A stretch of DNA of 64,000 nt from CAWCXF01 sp963799455. Its GTDB lineage: Bacteria > Pseudomonadota > Alphaproteobacteria > Rhodobacterales > Rhodobacteraceae. This document shows positions 16,209-23,245 of the stretch, piece after piece; positions within the stretch are counted from its first letter, which is position 1; each line of letters starts with the position of its first letter. A model generated the notes under the pieces. The model saw nothing but the letters and a program-made list of their open reading frames with translations, ran no database searches and was not told where the DNA came from. Where the stretch lies: the NCBI GenBank assembly GCA_963799455.1, contig CAWCXF010000008.1:992001-1056000 (forward strand), given 5' to 3'. The translations under genes were made by a program, and so were the position numbers.

Positions 16209-17801
16209 ATGACCGGGAGCGGGGCGGACGGCGTGGCGCGGGCCTTCTCGCGCCGCCTGGTCCTCGGGCTCATGGCGCTGCTGGGGCTCTTCGTGGCGGC
16301 CTTCGTCGGCACGCTTTTGTGGCTCACGCAGGAGCACGACGAGCTGGCGGAGGCGAGCGAGCACCTGCTGATCGCGCGCGGCGTCGAGAGCCGCGCCGAC
16401 GCGCTCGAGGGCGCCGCCATCGACTACAGCTACTGGGACCAGGCGGCGACCCGCGTGGCCGAGCGGGACGCGACCTGGATCGCCGAGAACATGGCGTCCT
16501 CCGTCGGCAACGGCCCCTTCGACGCGCTCGTCATCGTCCATCCCGACGGCGCCGAGTTCGGCTGGCGCGCCGGGGGCCAGAGCGGCTGGGGCCAGAGCGG
16601 CTGGGGCCAGAGCGAGCCGCGTCGCGGCGCGCTGCCCGCGCCCGTCGTCGAGCGCATGGTCTCGGCCAGGCGCTCGGCCTACGGGCTGCGCACCGCCAGG
16701 ATGGACGCCGCGGTGCTGGACGGCGAGGTGTGGCAGCTGGCGGCGGCCCATGTCGCGCCCCAGAACAGGGTGCTGAGCCAGGCCGAGGCGCGCGCGGCGC
16801 CGATCGCCATCTACGGCAAGCGCCTCACCCCCGAGGACGCCGCGGCCATCGGCGCTGAGGCCTTCATCGAGGGCGTGGCCCTCGTCGTGGACCCGCCTGA
16901 GGATCCGGCGTTCGACGCGCTGGCGTTGCGCGACGCGACGGGGGCGCCCGTGGCCCATCTGAGCTGGCCGCACCCCGCGCCGGGGACCGCGATCCTGCGC
17001 CGGCTCGCCGCTCCGATCGCGGCGATCCTGCTGGGGCTCGTGGCGATCACCCTGTCGATCGTCCGCCACGTCGTGCGCTCGGCGCGCCGGCTCGAACGCG
17101 CCCTCGACGACGCGCAGGCCGCCGACCGGGCCAAGTCCGAGTTCCTGACCACGATCAGCCACGAGCTGCGCACGCCGATGAACGGCGTGATCGGCGTGGC
17201 CCAGCTCCTTGAGGACACCCCGCTCGACGAGGAGCAGGCCGAGCTGGTGGCGATCCTGGGCGCCTCGGCCGAGGGCCAGATGGCGCTGATCGAGGAGCTT
17301 CTCGCCTTCGGCGAGATCGAGGCCGGCCGGGTGCGCCTGCGCGAGGAGGTGGTCGATCCCGCCGCCCTGCTGGCCGAGGCCCTGGGCGCGGCGCGCGTGG
17401 CCGCGGCCGGCAAGGGCCTCGGCCTGCGCGTCTCGGCGCCCGCGGACGCGCCCCTGGTCCTGGCCGACGCGCAGCGCCTGCGGCAGATCGTGGTGAACCT
17501 CGCCGGCAACGCGGTGAAGTTCACCGACCGCGGCCATGTCGAGGTCTCCATGGCCTTCGAGCCGCAGGGGGGCGACGCGATCCTGATGCGCCTGAGCGTG
17601 GCCGACACCGGGCCCGGCATCGCGCCCGGCGAGCACGAGCGCATCTTCGAGCGATTCACGCAAGGGGACGGCTCCACCCGGCGAGCCAAGGGCGGCACGG
17701 GGCTGGGCCTCGCGATCTCGCGCGCGCTCGGGTCGCGCGCGAGATGGGCGGCGACATCGCGCTCGCGAGCGCCCTCGGCGAGGGCGCGACCTTCACCCTG
17801 A
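16209..17801 (+). CDS. CHASE4-domain sensor histidine kinase, C-terminus frameshifted
   Basis: A membrane sensor kinase. Seen: N-terminal helix (LVLGLMALLGLFVAAFVGTL), a CHASE4-like sensor (AAIDYSYWDQAATRVAERDATWIAEN), second helix near residue 265 (IAAILLGLVAITLSIV), HisKA box SEFLTTISHELRTPMNGVIG with the phospho-histidine, N box QIVVNLAGNAVKFTDRG, and G1/G2 boxes VADTGPGIAPG and GGTGLGLAIS. After ISRAL the frame is lost near 17730; the natural continuation (AREMGGDIALASALGEGATFTLSVPL) is in another frame, consistent with a 5-base insertion or 1-base deletion. The last 20 or so residues as read are therefore wrong. A 15-bp repeat adds GQSGWGQSGWGQS to the sensor loop. It pairs with the receiver gene that follows. 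Confidence 0.82.
   Translation: MTGSGADGVARAFSRRLVLGLMALLGLFVAAFVGTLLWLTQEHDELAEASEHLLIARGVESRADALEGAAIDYSYWDQAATRVAERDATWIAENMASSVGNGPFDALVIVHPDGAEFGWRAGGQSGWGQSGWGQSEPRRGALPAPVVERMVSARRSAYGLRTARMDAAVLDGEVWQLAAAHVAPQNRVLSQAEARAAPIAIYGKRLTPEDAAAIGAEAFIEGVALVVDPPEDPAFDALALRDATGAPVAHLSWPHPAPGTAILRRLAAPIAAILLGLVAITLSIVRHVVRSARRLERALDDAQAADRAKSEFLTTISHELRTPMNGVIGVAQLLEDTPLDEEQAELVAILGASAEGQMALIEELLAFGEIEAGRVRLREEVVDPAALLAEALGAARVAAAGKGLGLRVSAPADAPLVLADAQRLRQIVVNLAGNAVKFTDRGHVEVSMAFEPQGGDAILMRLSVADTGPGIAPGEHERIFERFTQGDGSTRRAKGGTGLGLAISRALGSRARWAATSRSRAPSARARPSP
16575..16614. repeat. 15-bp tandem repeat inside the histidine kinase sensor domain
   Basis: GGCCAGAGCGGCTGG occurs at 16575-16589 and 16590-16604, followed by ten bases of a third copy. 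Being a multiple of three it keeps the frame and encodes GQSGW units at about residues 122-135 in the extracytoplasmic loop. Confidence 0.9.
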
Positions 17802-17864
17802 GCGTCCCGCTGCGGCCCGCGCGCCGCGAGGCGCCGCCCGCCCCCCGTCCTTGGAGGCTGCGGC

Positions 17865-18263
17865 ATGAGCGCCGCGACCCCGGCTCGGCGTCCGCTCTCG
17901 ATCCTGGTGGTCGACGACGAGGCGATCAACGTCGCGATCCTGCGCCGCCTGCTGGGGCGCTGCGGCTTCGACTGCGAGATCGCCCGCGACGGCGCCGAGG
18001 CGGTGGAGCGGGCCTCGGCCGCGCCCTGCGACCTCGTGCTGATGGACATCTGCATGCCGGTCATGGACGGGGTCGCCGCGGCCGGCGAGATCGGCCGGCG
18101 GCTCGGGCCCCTGCGCCCCGCCATCGTCGCCGTCACGGCCAACGCCACCGACGAGCAGCGCCGCCTGTGCGACGCGGCGGGGTTCGCGGGCTTCATCCCC
18201 AAGCCCGTGCGCCTCGACGCGCTGCGCGCGGCGCTCGACGAGGTCGGCGCGGCCTGCGGCTGA
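17865..18263 (+). CDS. Single-domain response regulator (receiver only)
   Basis: A 132-residue CheY-like receiver with no output domain. Seen: the acidic pair SILVVDDEA (D17, D18), the phosphoacceptor in LVLMDICMPVMDG (D61), the switch threonine in VAVTANAT and the lysine of FIPKPVRL. GGAGG lies 8 bases before the ATG. It directly follows the CHASE4 kinase and almost certainly receives its phosphate; as a stand-alone receiver it would act by protein-protein contact or as a phosphotransfer intermediate. In hybrid kinases this domain is fused to the kinase, and here it shares the kinase's original frame, so a past fusion is conceivable. Confidence 0.88.
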   Translation: MSAATPARRPLSILVVDDEAINVAILRRLLGRCGFDCEIARDGAEAVERASAAPCDLVLMDICMPVMDGVAAAGEIGRRLGPLRPAIVAVTANATDEQRRLCDAAGFAGFIPKPVRLDALRAALDEVGAACG

Positions 18264-18277
18264 GGCGCCGCCCCTCC

Positions 18278-18772
18278 TCAATACGAGCGGTAGTCCCGCA
18301 GCGCGATCACGCCGAGCTCGCACAGCCGGCGGCAGTCGCCGGCGTCCGCGCCGCGGTCGGCGTCGTCGAGCACGGCGGCGGCGGCCCGGCCCTCGAAGCG
18401 CGGGTCGTCGCATTCGCCGTCCTTCGCCCCCTCGCCCCCGTCGTCGCCGAAGTCGATCAGATCGCAGCGCGTGGCCCCGAGCGCCGTGCGCTCGTCCCAC
18501 AGCGTCAGGAGGCCGCCCTCGACGCCCCGCCGGCAGTCGGTCGCGTCGCGCCCCGCCTGCGCCCAGCCGAGGTCGAGCGCCATGCCCGAGCCGGTGAACC
18601 GGCGGTCGTCGCACTCGCCGTCACGGGCCCACTCGCCGCTGTCGTCGCCGTAGTCGAGCGCGGCCGGTCGCGCGGCGTCGCGCGGGGGCGCGGTCGCGGG
18701 GCGCTCGTCCTGGGCCGAGCACGGCGCGGCCCCGGCGCTCAGGGCCAAGGCCGCTATGGCGACGATCCTCAT
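18278..18772 (-). CDS. Secreted protein with two DGECDD repeats
   Basis: A 164-residue protein with a clear signal peptide (MRIVAIAALALSAGAAPCSAQDE). The mature part holds two copies of an approximately 45-residue acidic repeat: ALDYGDDSGEWARDGECDD followed by RRF, and LIDFGDDGGEGAKDGECDD followed by PRF, each ending near a DCRR motif. The cysteines (GECDD and DCRR) are paired across the repeats and probably form disulfides in the periplasm, and the DxDGEC loops look able to bind calcium; both points are inference. I recall similar DGECDDxRF repeat proteins as unnamed hypotheticals in related bacteria. Convergent with the receiver gene, 14 bases apart. Confidence 0.78.
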   Translation of the reverse strand: MRIVAIAALALSAGAAPCSAQDERPATAPPRDAARPAALDYGDDSGEWARDGECDDRRFTGSGMALDLGWAQAGRDATDCRRGVEGGLLTLWDERTALGATRCDLIDFGDDGGEGAKDGECDDPRFEGRAAAAVLDDADRGADAGDCRRLCELGVIALRDYRSY

Positions 18773-18892
18773 GAGGGCTCCCTCGTCGGCCTCGGCGCCC
18801 GCACGATGGCCCGAGCCGGGCGGCGTTGCAACGAGGCCCGGCCCCGGCCATATCTCTCCGGCCCTGCCCACCGATCCGAGAACCCCCCGCCC

Positions 18893-19855
18893 ATGGCCCA
18901 CTACCTCGACTTCGAGAAGCCCCTGGCCGAGATCGAGGGCCATGCCGAGGAGCTGCGCGCGATGGCGGCCTCCGACGACACGCGCGACCTGCGCGAGGAG
19001 GCCGAGGCGCTCGACGGCAAGGCGCGCGCGCTCCTGGCCACGCTCTACGGCAAGCTCACGCCCTGGCAGAAGGCGCAGGTCGCGCGCCACCCGGCCCGGC
19101 CGCACTGCGCCGACCTGATCGCGGCGCTGTTCCAGGAGTGGACCCCGCTCGCGGGCGACCGCGCCTTCGGCGAGGATCTGGCGGTGATGGGCGGGCTCGC
19201 GCGGCTGAACGACCGCGCCGTGGTGGTGATCGGCCAGGAGAAGGGGCACGACACGAAGAGCCGGATCGAGCGCAACTTCGGCATGGCGCGCCCCGAGGGC
19301 TACCGCAAGGCGATCCGGCTGATGGGGCTGGCGGACCGCTTCGGCCTGCCGGTGGTGACACTGGTGGACACGCCCGGCGCCTATCCCGGCAAGGGCGCCG
19401 AGGAGCGCGGCCAGTCGGAGGCGATCGCGCGCTGCACCGACGCCTGCCTGTCGGTGGGCGTGCCGGTGGTGGCCTGCATCATCGGCGAGGGCGGCTCGGG
19501 CGGCGCGGTGGCGCTCTCGGCCGCCGACCGGGTGCTGATGCTGGAGCACTCGATCTACTCGGTGATCTCGCCCGAGGGCTGCGCCTCGATCCTGTGGAAG
19601 GACGCCGAGAAGATGCGCGAGGCCGCGGGCGCGCTGCGCCTGACCGCCCAGGATCTGGAGCCGCTCGGCGTGATCGACCGGATCGTCCCCGAGCCCGTCG
19701 GCGGCGCGCACCGCGACCGCGAGGCGGCGATGGCCGCCCTGGGCGAGGCGATCGAGGCCGCGCTCGCCGCGCTCGAAGGGAGCGCCGGCGCCGAGCTGCG
19801 CACGGCGCGGCGCCGCAAGTTCCTGGCGATGGGCACGAAGGGGCTGGCGGCGTAG
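18893..19855 (+). CDS. accA: Acetyl-CoA carboxylase carboxyltransferase subunit alpha
   Basis: One of two subunits transferring the carboxyl group from biotin to acetyl-CoA to make malonyl-CoA for fatty acid synthesis. The 320-residue protein starts MAHYLDFEKPLAEIEG and shows GQEKGHDTKSRIERNFGMARPEGYRKAIRLM, LVDTPGAYPGKGAEERGQSEAIA, IIGEGGSGGAVALSAADRVLMLEHSIYSVISPEGCASILW and LTAQDLEPLGVIDRIVPEP, all diagnostic. Length is normal. accD and accBC are not in the window. Confidence 0.97.
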   Translation: MAHYLDFEKPLAEIEGHAEELRAMAASDDTRDLREEAEALDGKARALLATLYGKLTPWQKAQVARHPARPHCADLIAALFQEWTPLAGDRAFGEDLAVMGGLARLNDRAVVVIGQEKGHDTKSRIERNFGMARPEGYRKAIRLMGLADRFGLPVVTLVDTPGAYPGKGAEERGQSEAIARCTDACLSVGVPVVACIIGEGGSGGAVALSAADRVLMLEHSIYSVISPEGCASILWKDAEKMREAAGALRLTAQDLEPLGVIDRIVPEPVGGAHRDREAAMAALGEAIEAALAALEGSAGAELRTARRRKFLAMGTKGLAA

Positions 19856-19864
19856 GCGGCCTCC

Positions 19865-20467
19865 TCACCCCATCGCGCGCGCCGCGCGGGCGGCCCAGGC
19901 GGCGTCGTGGTCGGCCCCGCCCTCCCCGCCGCCCGAGGCCGCGGCCCGCATCGCGCCGGCGCTCGGCAAGCCGGGCTCGGACGCGCCCGACCAAAGGCCC
20001 GAGCGCAGGATCGCGCGGGCGCGCTGGAAGCAGACCTCGCCCACCGCGATCACCATGACGCTCCGGGCCGCGCCCCGCCCCGCTCGAAGCGCGCGAGCAG
20101 GTCGGGGTCGGCGCTCGGCCGCGCGCGGCCGTTCACGCCCACGACGTTGCCGGAGCCCGGGGCGCCATGGACATCAGCGACACCCGCCCGTCGCGCACCA
20201 CGTCGCGGAGCGAGTCGATCCGGTCGTCGCCGCGCCAGTCGGGCAGCCAGAGCATGCACGCGTGGCGACGCGGACCACCGGCCCGTCGTCGCGGCGCGGC
20301 GAGGCGTCGGTGCCCTCGGGCCCCACGGTCGCCAGCACCGCGAACCGCGAGCCCTCGATCCAGGCGCGGCAAGCGGGGGTCAGGTGACGCGCCACCTTGC
20401 GCGTAGCCGTGGGATTCGGCGCGCCGTAGAGCGCCGCGAGCGCGGCCTCGTCCTCGACGAAGGTCAT
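19865..20467 (-). pseudogene. Pyridoxamine 5'-phosphate oxidase-like FMN-binding protein, broken by three frameshifts
   Basis: The pieces of one protein lie in successive frames on the minus strand. Piece 1 (from ATG 20467): TFVEDEAALAALYGAPNPTA to DASPRRDDGPVVRV. Piece 2: MLWLPDWRGDDRIDSLRDVV to VRDGRVSLMSMA. Piece 3: PGSGNVVGVNGRARPSADPD to LLARFERGG. Piece 4: MVIAVGEVCFQRARAILRSG to the stop at 19865. Together they match the MSMEG_1061-type family of FMN-binding proteins end to end. The breaks are near 20256-20266, 20155-20166 and 20048-20070, and each is explained by loss of one base. Either the gene is dead or the assembly carries three homopolymer-type errors. It would otherwise encode a protein of about 200 residues. 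Confidence 0.8.
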
Positions 20468-20499
20468 GCGGGGGCCCCCGGCAGGACCGGCTCGTGCCC

Positions 20500-20976
20500 T
20501 CAGGCGGCGGCGAGGCGCGCCACGCCGTTCGGGCCCTCGATCACCTGCACCCGCTGGCCGCGCGCGAAGGTCGGCTGGGCCTGGATCACCGTGATCGTCG
20601 CGCCGTTGTCGAGCCGCACGGTCCACTCGTAGGACTGCTGCGTGGTGGCGCCGCGGGCGGCCTGGTTGCCGGCCGCGGCGCCCACGACCCCGCCGATGAC
20701 GCGCGCGAGGTCGCGGCCCGAGCCGCCGCCGATCTGGTTGCCGGCCGCCACGCCGATCGCGCCGCCGCCGACAGTCCCCCCGATCTCGGCCGCACGGTTG
20801 CCGCCCTGCACCAGCACCTGCTGGACCCCGATGATCGTGCCGAGGGAGGCGCGCTGCGCGACCTGGGCCTGGCCCGCGCTCACGACGTTGCCGCTCTGGG
20901 GCGGCACGCAGGCCGCGAGTGGGAGCGCGAGCGAAAGCGCCGCCACCGTGCGGCCGATCCAACGGTGCTGTGTCAT
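20500..20976 (-). CDS. Glycine-zipper outer-membrane lipoprotein (SlyB/Pcp-like)
   Basis: A 158-residue protein with a lipoprotein signal (ALSLALPLAACVPPQSGN; the cysteine of LAAC is the lipidation site) followed by a glycine-zipper 2TM domain (GGTVGGGAIGVAAGNQIGGG and VIGGVVGAAAGNQAARG) and a small beta-rich C-terminus (SYEWTVRLDNGATITVIQAQ, GQRVQVIEGPNG). This matches the SlyB/Pcp/17-kDa surface antigen group, structural lipoproteins of the outer membrane. Its start overlaps the stop of plsC by ATGA, which may mean coupling although the functions differ. Confidence 0.87.
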   Translation of the reverse strand: MTQHRWIGRTVAALSLALPLAACVPPQSGNVVSAGQAQVAQRASLGTIIGVQQVLVQGGNRAAEIGGTVGGGAIGVAAGNQIGGGSGRDLARVIGGVVGAAAGNQAARGATTQQSYEWTVRLDNGATITVIQAQPTFARGQRVQVIEGPNGVARLAAA

Positions 20977-21893
20977 CCTGTTCTCCCTGTCGAGCCCGAC
21001 GCCTCGTCCCGGCGCGGCGTGGGCGCAACATGCTCAGGCGGGCGGGCGGGCGCAAGGCCGATCGCGCCCTCGGCGGGGTCCGGCCCGTCGGCCCGCGGCG
21101 CGCGCCAGCCGGCCTCGGCCATCAGACGGCCGCTCGCCTCCTCGACCTCGGCGCGCACGCGGGCGAGGAAGGCGTCCGTCCCGAGCCCCGGCGCGATCGC
21201 GGGCAGGAACTCGACCACCGCCAGCCCGGGCCGGCGCATCACCCCGTGCGGCGGCCAGAACAGCCCGACGTTGCACGCGGCCGGCACGCAGGGCTGGCCC
21301 GAGGCGGCGTAGAGCACGGCCGCGCCGATCTTGTAGGGGACCGCCTCGCCGGGCGCCACGCGCGTGCCCTCGGGGTAGATGATGAGCTGGCCCGGATCGG
21401 CGTGGCCGGCCTCGACATCGGCCATCATGCGGCGGATGGCCTGGGCGCGCCGGCCGCGATCGATCGGCACGCAGCCGATGCGCATCGCGTACCAGCCCAG
21501 GATCGGCATCCGCCGCAGCTCCTCCTTCATCACGAATTTGGGCCGGGGGACCGCCGAGACGATCATGATGATGTCGAGGAACGACTGGTGCTTGGCCGCG
21601 ATCAGCACCTCGCCCGTGGGCACCGTCCCGCGCACCTCGGACCTCAGCCCCAGCATCCAGCGCGCGCTCCAGCGCGCGTAGCGGCACCAGGTCCGCACGG
21701 CGGCGTAGGCGTGGCGGCGGTCGGCGAGGGCCAGCGGCGTGAACCACACCGCCATCAGCGCCATCATCGCGTAGACCTGCACGACATAGGCCAGCGAGCG
21801 CAGCCATCGCAGCGCCCGGGCCGCGGGGCCCGCCGCCGCCGGCCCCCGCGCCGCGCCCCCGCGCGGCCGCCCGCCCTCCGGTCGATCGATCAC
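20973..21893 (-). CDS. plsC: 1-acyl-sn-glycerol-3-phosphate acyltransferase
   Basis: Adds the second acyl chain to lysophosphatidic acid to form phosphatidic acid at the inner membrane. The 306-residue protein has an N-terminal membrane helix (LAYVVQVYAMMALMAVWFTP), the HX4D motif AAKHQSFLDIIMI, FVMKEELRRMPILGWYA, GCVPIDRG and the glycerophosphate-binding IIYPEGTRVAPG. I place the start at GTG 21893, because AGGAGG lies 5 bases upstream and no ATG gives the conserved first helix. The C-terminus carries a proline/arginine-rich tail. Nearby ftsE/ftsX, often adjacent in relatives, are not present. Confidence 0.9.
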   Translation of the reverse strand: MIDRPEGGRPRGGAARGPAAAGPAARALRWLRSLAYVVQVYAMMALMAVWFTPLALADRRHAYAAVRTWCRYARWSARWMLGLRSEVRGTVPTGEVLIAAKHQSFLDIIMIVSAVPRPKFVMKEELRRMPILGWYAMRIGCVPIDRGRRAQAIRRMMADVEAGHADPGQLIIYPEGTRVAPGEAVPYKIGAAVLYAASGQPCVPAACNVGLFWPPHGVMRRPGLAVVEFLPAIAPGLGTDAFLARVRAEVEEASGRLMAEAGWRAPRADGPDPAEGAIGLAPARPPEHVAPTPRRDEASGSTGRTG

Positions 21894-22094
21894 GCCCGCC
21901 TCCTGGCCCCGCCTCCTGGCCCCGCCGCCGGACCCGCGGCTCGGGCCGGGCCGCCCGGCCCGGCGGCCGTTGTCATTTTCCGCCGTGGCGGTCAGGATGT
22001 GGCACGATCCCGGCCGAGGGGGAAGGATCATGCTCGATGCGGTCGCGGCGCCGGTGGGGACGGCGCCCAGCCCGGCGCTGGGGAGAGCCCGCCC

Positions 22095-22832
22095 GTGCGC
22101 CTGACCTGCCCCGGCTGCGCGGCGATCTACGAGGTGCCCGACGACGCCATCCCCGACGAGGGGCGCGACGTGCAGTGCACCAATTGCGGCCATGGCTGGT
22201 TCCAGATCCCGCGCGTCGGCGCCGACCCGGCCGCCGCTCCGCTCCCGGGCCCGATGGGCGAGGCCGAGGATCCCGCCGCCGGCGACGGCCTCGACGACCC
22301 GTTCGGCGAGGACGCGCCCGAGGGAGCCCCGGCGGGCCCGCGGCGCTCCGCGGTCGATCCGCGCACGCGCCGGGTGCTGCGCGAGGAGGCCGAGCGCGAG
22401 GTCGAGGCCCGCCGCGTCGAGCGCCGTCGCCTCAGGGCGATCGACGACGGGCCCGGGGGGGGCGGCCCGCCCGACCCGGCGCGCCGCGGAGCGCGGCCGC
22501 GCGAGGGCGTGCGGGCCGACCGCATCGACCCGCCCAGCGCCCACGAGGCCGGGCTCTCGCCGGCCCCCTGGGACGAGGAGGCGGCCGACGCGCGGCGCGG
22601 CCGGGGCGCGGGCTTCGCGCTGGGCTTCGTCGGCGCGCTCGCGGTGGCGGCGGTGCTCGTCGCGGGCTACCTCTATGCCGGGGCCGTGAGCGAGGCGGTC
22701 CCGGCGCTGGCCGCGCCGATGGCGTCCTACGTGGACGCCGTGTCGGAGGCGCGCCTCGCCGTGGACACGGCCGCCCGCGCGGCCGCCACCCGGCTCGACG
22801 AGCTGTTGCCGGACCCGGCGGGCGGGGGCTGA
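22095..22832 (+). CDS. MJ0042-type zinc-ribbon single-pass membrane protein
   Basis: A 245-residue protein. Residues 1-37 form a zinc ribbon of the MJ0042 type (RLTCPGCAAIYEVPDDAIPD and VQCTNCGHGWFQIP) with two CxxC pairs. A long charged, proline-rich cytoplasmic linker follows, with an arginine/glutamate helix (LREEAEREVEARRVERRRL), then one membrane helix near residue 173-195 (FALGFVGALAVAAVLVAGYL) and a helical periplasmic tail. The architecture is common in alphaproteobacteria; function is unknown. I chose the GTG at 22095, preceded by GGGGAGAG, since the CPGC motif must be near the N-terminus. Confidence 0.8.
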   Translation: MRLTCPGCAAIYEVPDDAIPDEGRDVQCTNCGHGWFQIPRVGADPAAAPLPGPMGEAEDPAAGDGLDDPFGEDAPEGAPAGPRRSAVDPRTRRVLREEAEREVEARRVERRRLRAIDDGPGGGGPPDPARRGARPREGVRADRIDPPSAHEAGLSPAPWDEEAADARRGRGAGFALGFVGALAVAAVLVAGYLYAGAVSEAVPALAAPMASYVDAVSEARLAVDTAARAAATRLDELLPDPAGGG

Positions 22833-23245
22833 GGCCCGCCGGCGGCGGCGCCCTCCCCCGACGGCGCCTCCCCCTTCGAGCCCTCGGCGAGACCGGGGCG
22901 TGAGGGCCGTCCCTCGGGCGGGCTCCCCCTCGGCCAAGAGCCCCGCGACGCCCCCGAACGCCGCCTCGCGGGCGGCACGGCGCGGCCCACCGCGCCGAAC
23001 GGCCCCCGCCGCGCCCTCCCACAGGTCGGGATCGGCCCCTCGCGCCCAGGAGTCGCGTCCGCGGGCGAGCGGCCTCGCCGAGGCGGGCGCGGGGCGCCGA
23101 CCATCGACCCCCGGGGTCCGCGACGAGGCCCGGTCGCGCCCGTCCCCGCCGGGCCGGCGCCTCCGGGGCCCGCGGCGTCATGCGGCGCACGCCGGCGACA
23201 CGAGCCGCCCCAAGCCCTTCCCGGCGGGGCCCGGCTCCGCCGCGC
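22833..23245. other. Gene-free region between convergent genes
   Basis: About 410 GC-rich bases between the 3' ends of the zinc-ribbon gene and the TIGR02302 gene. No conserved coding segment is recognised, and no hairpin followed by a T-run stands out. Confidence 0.6.
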
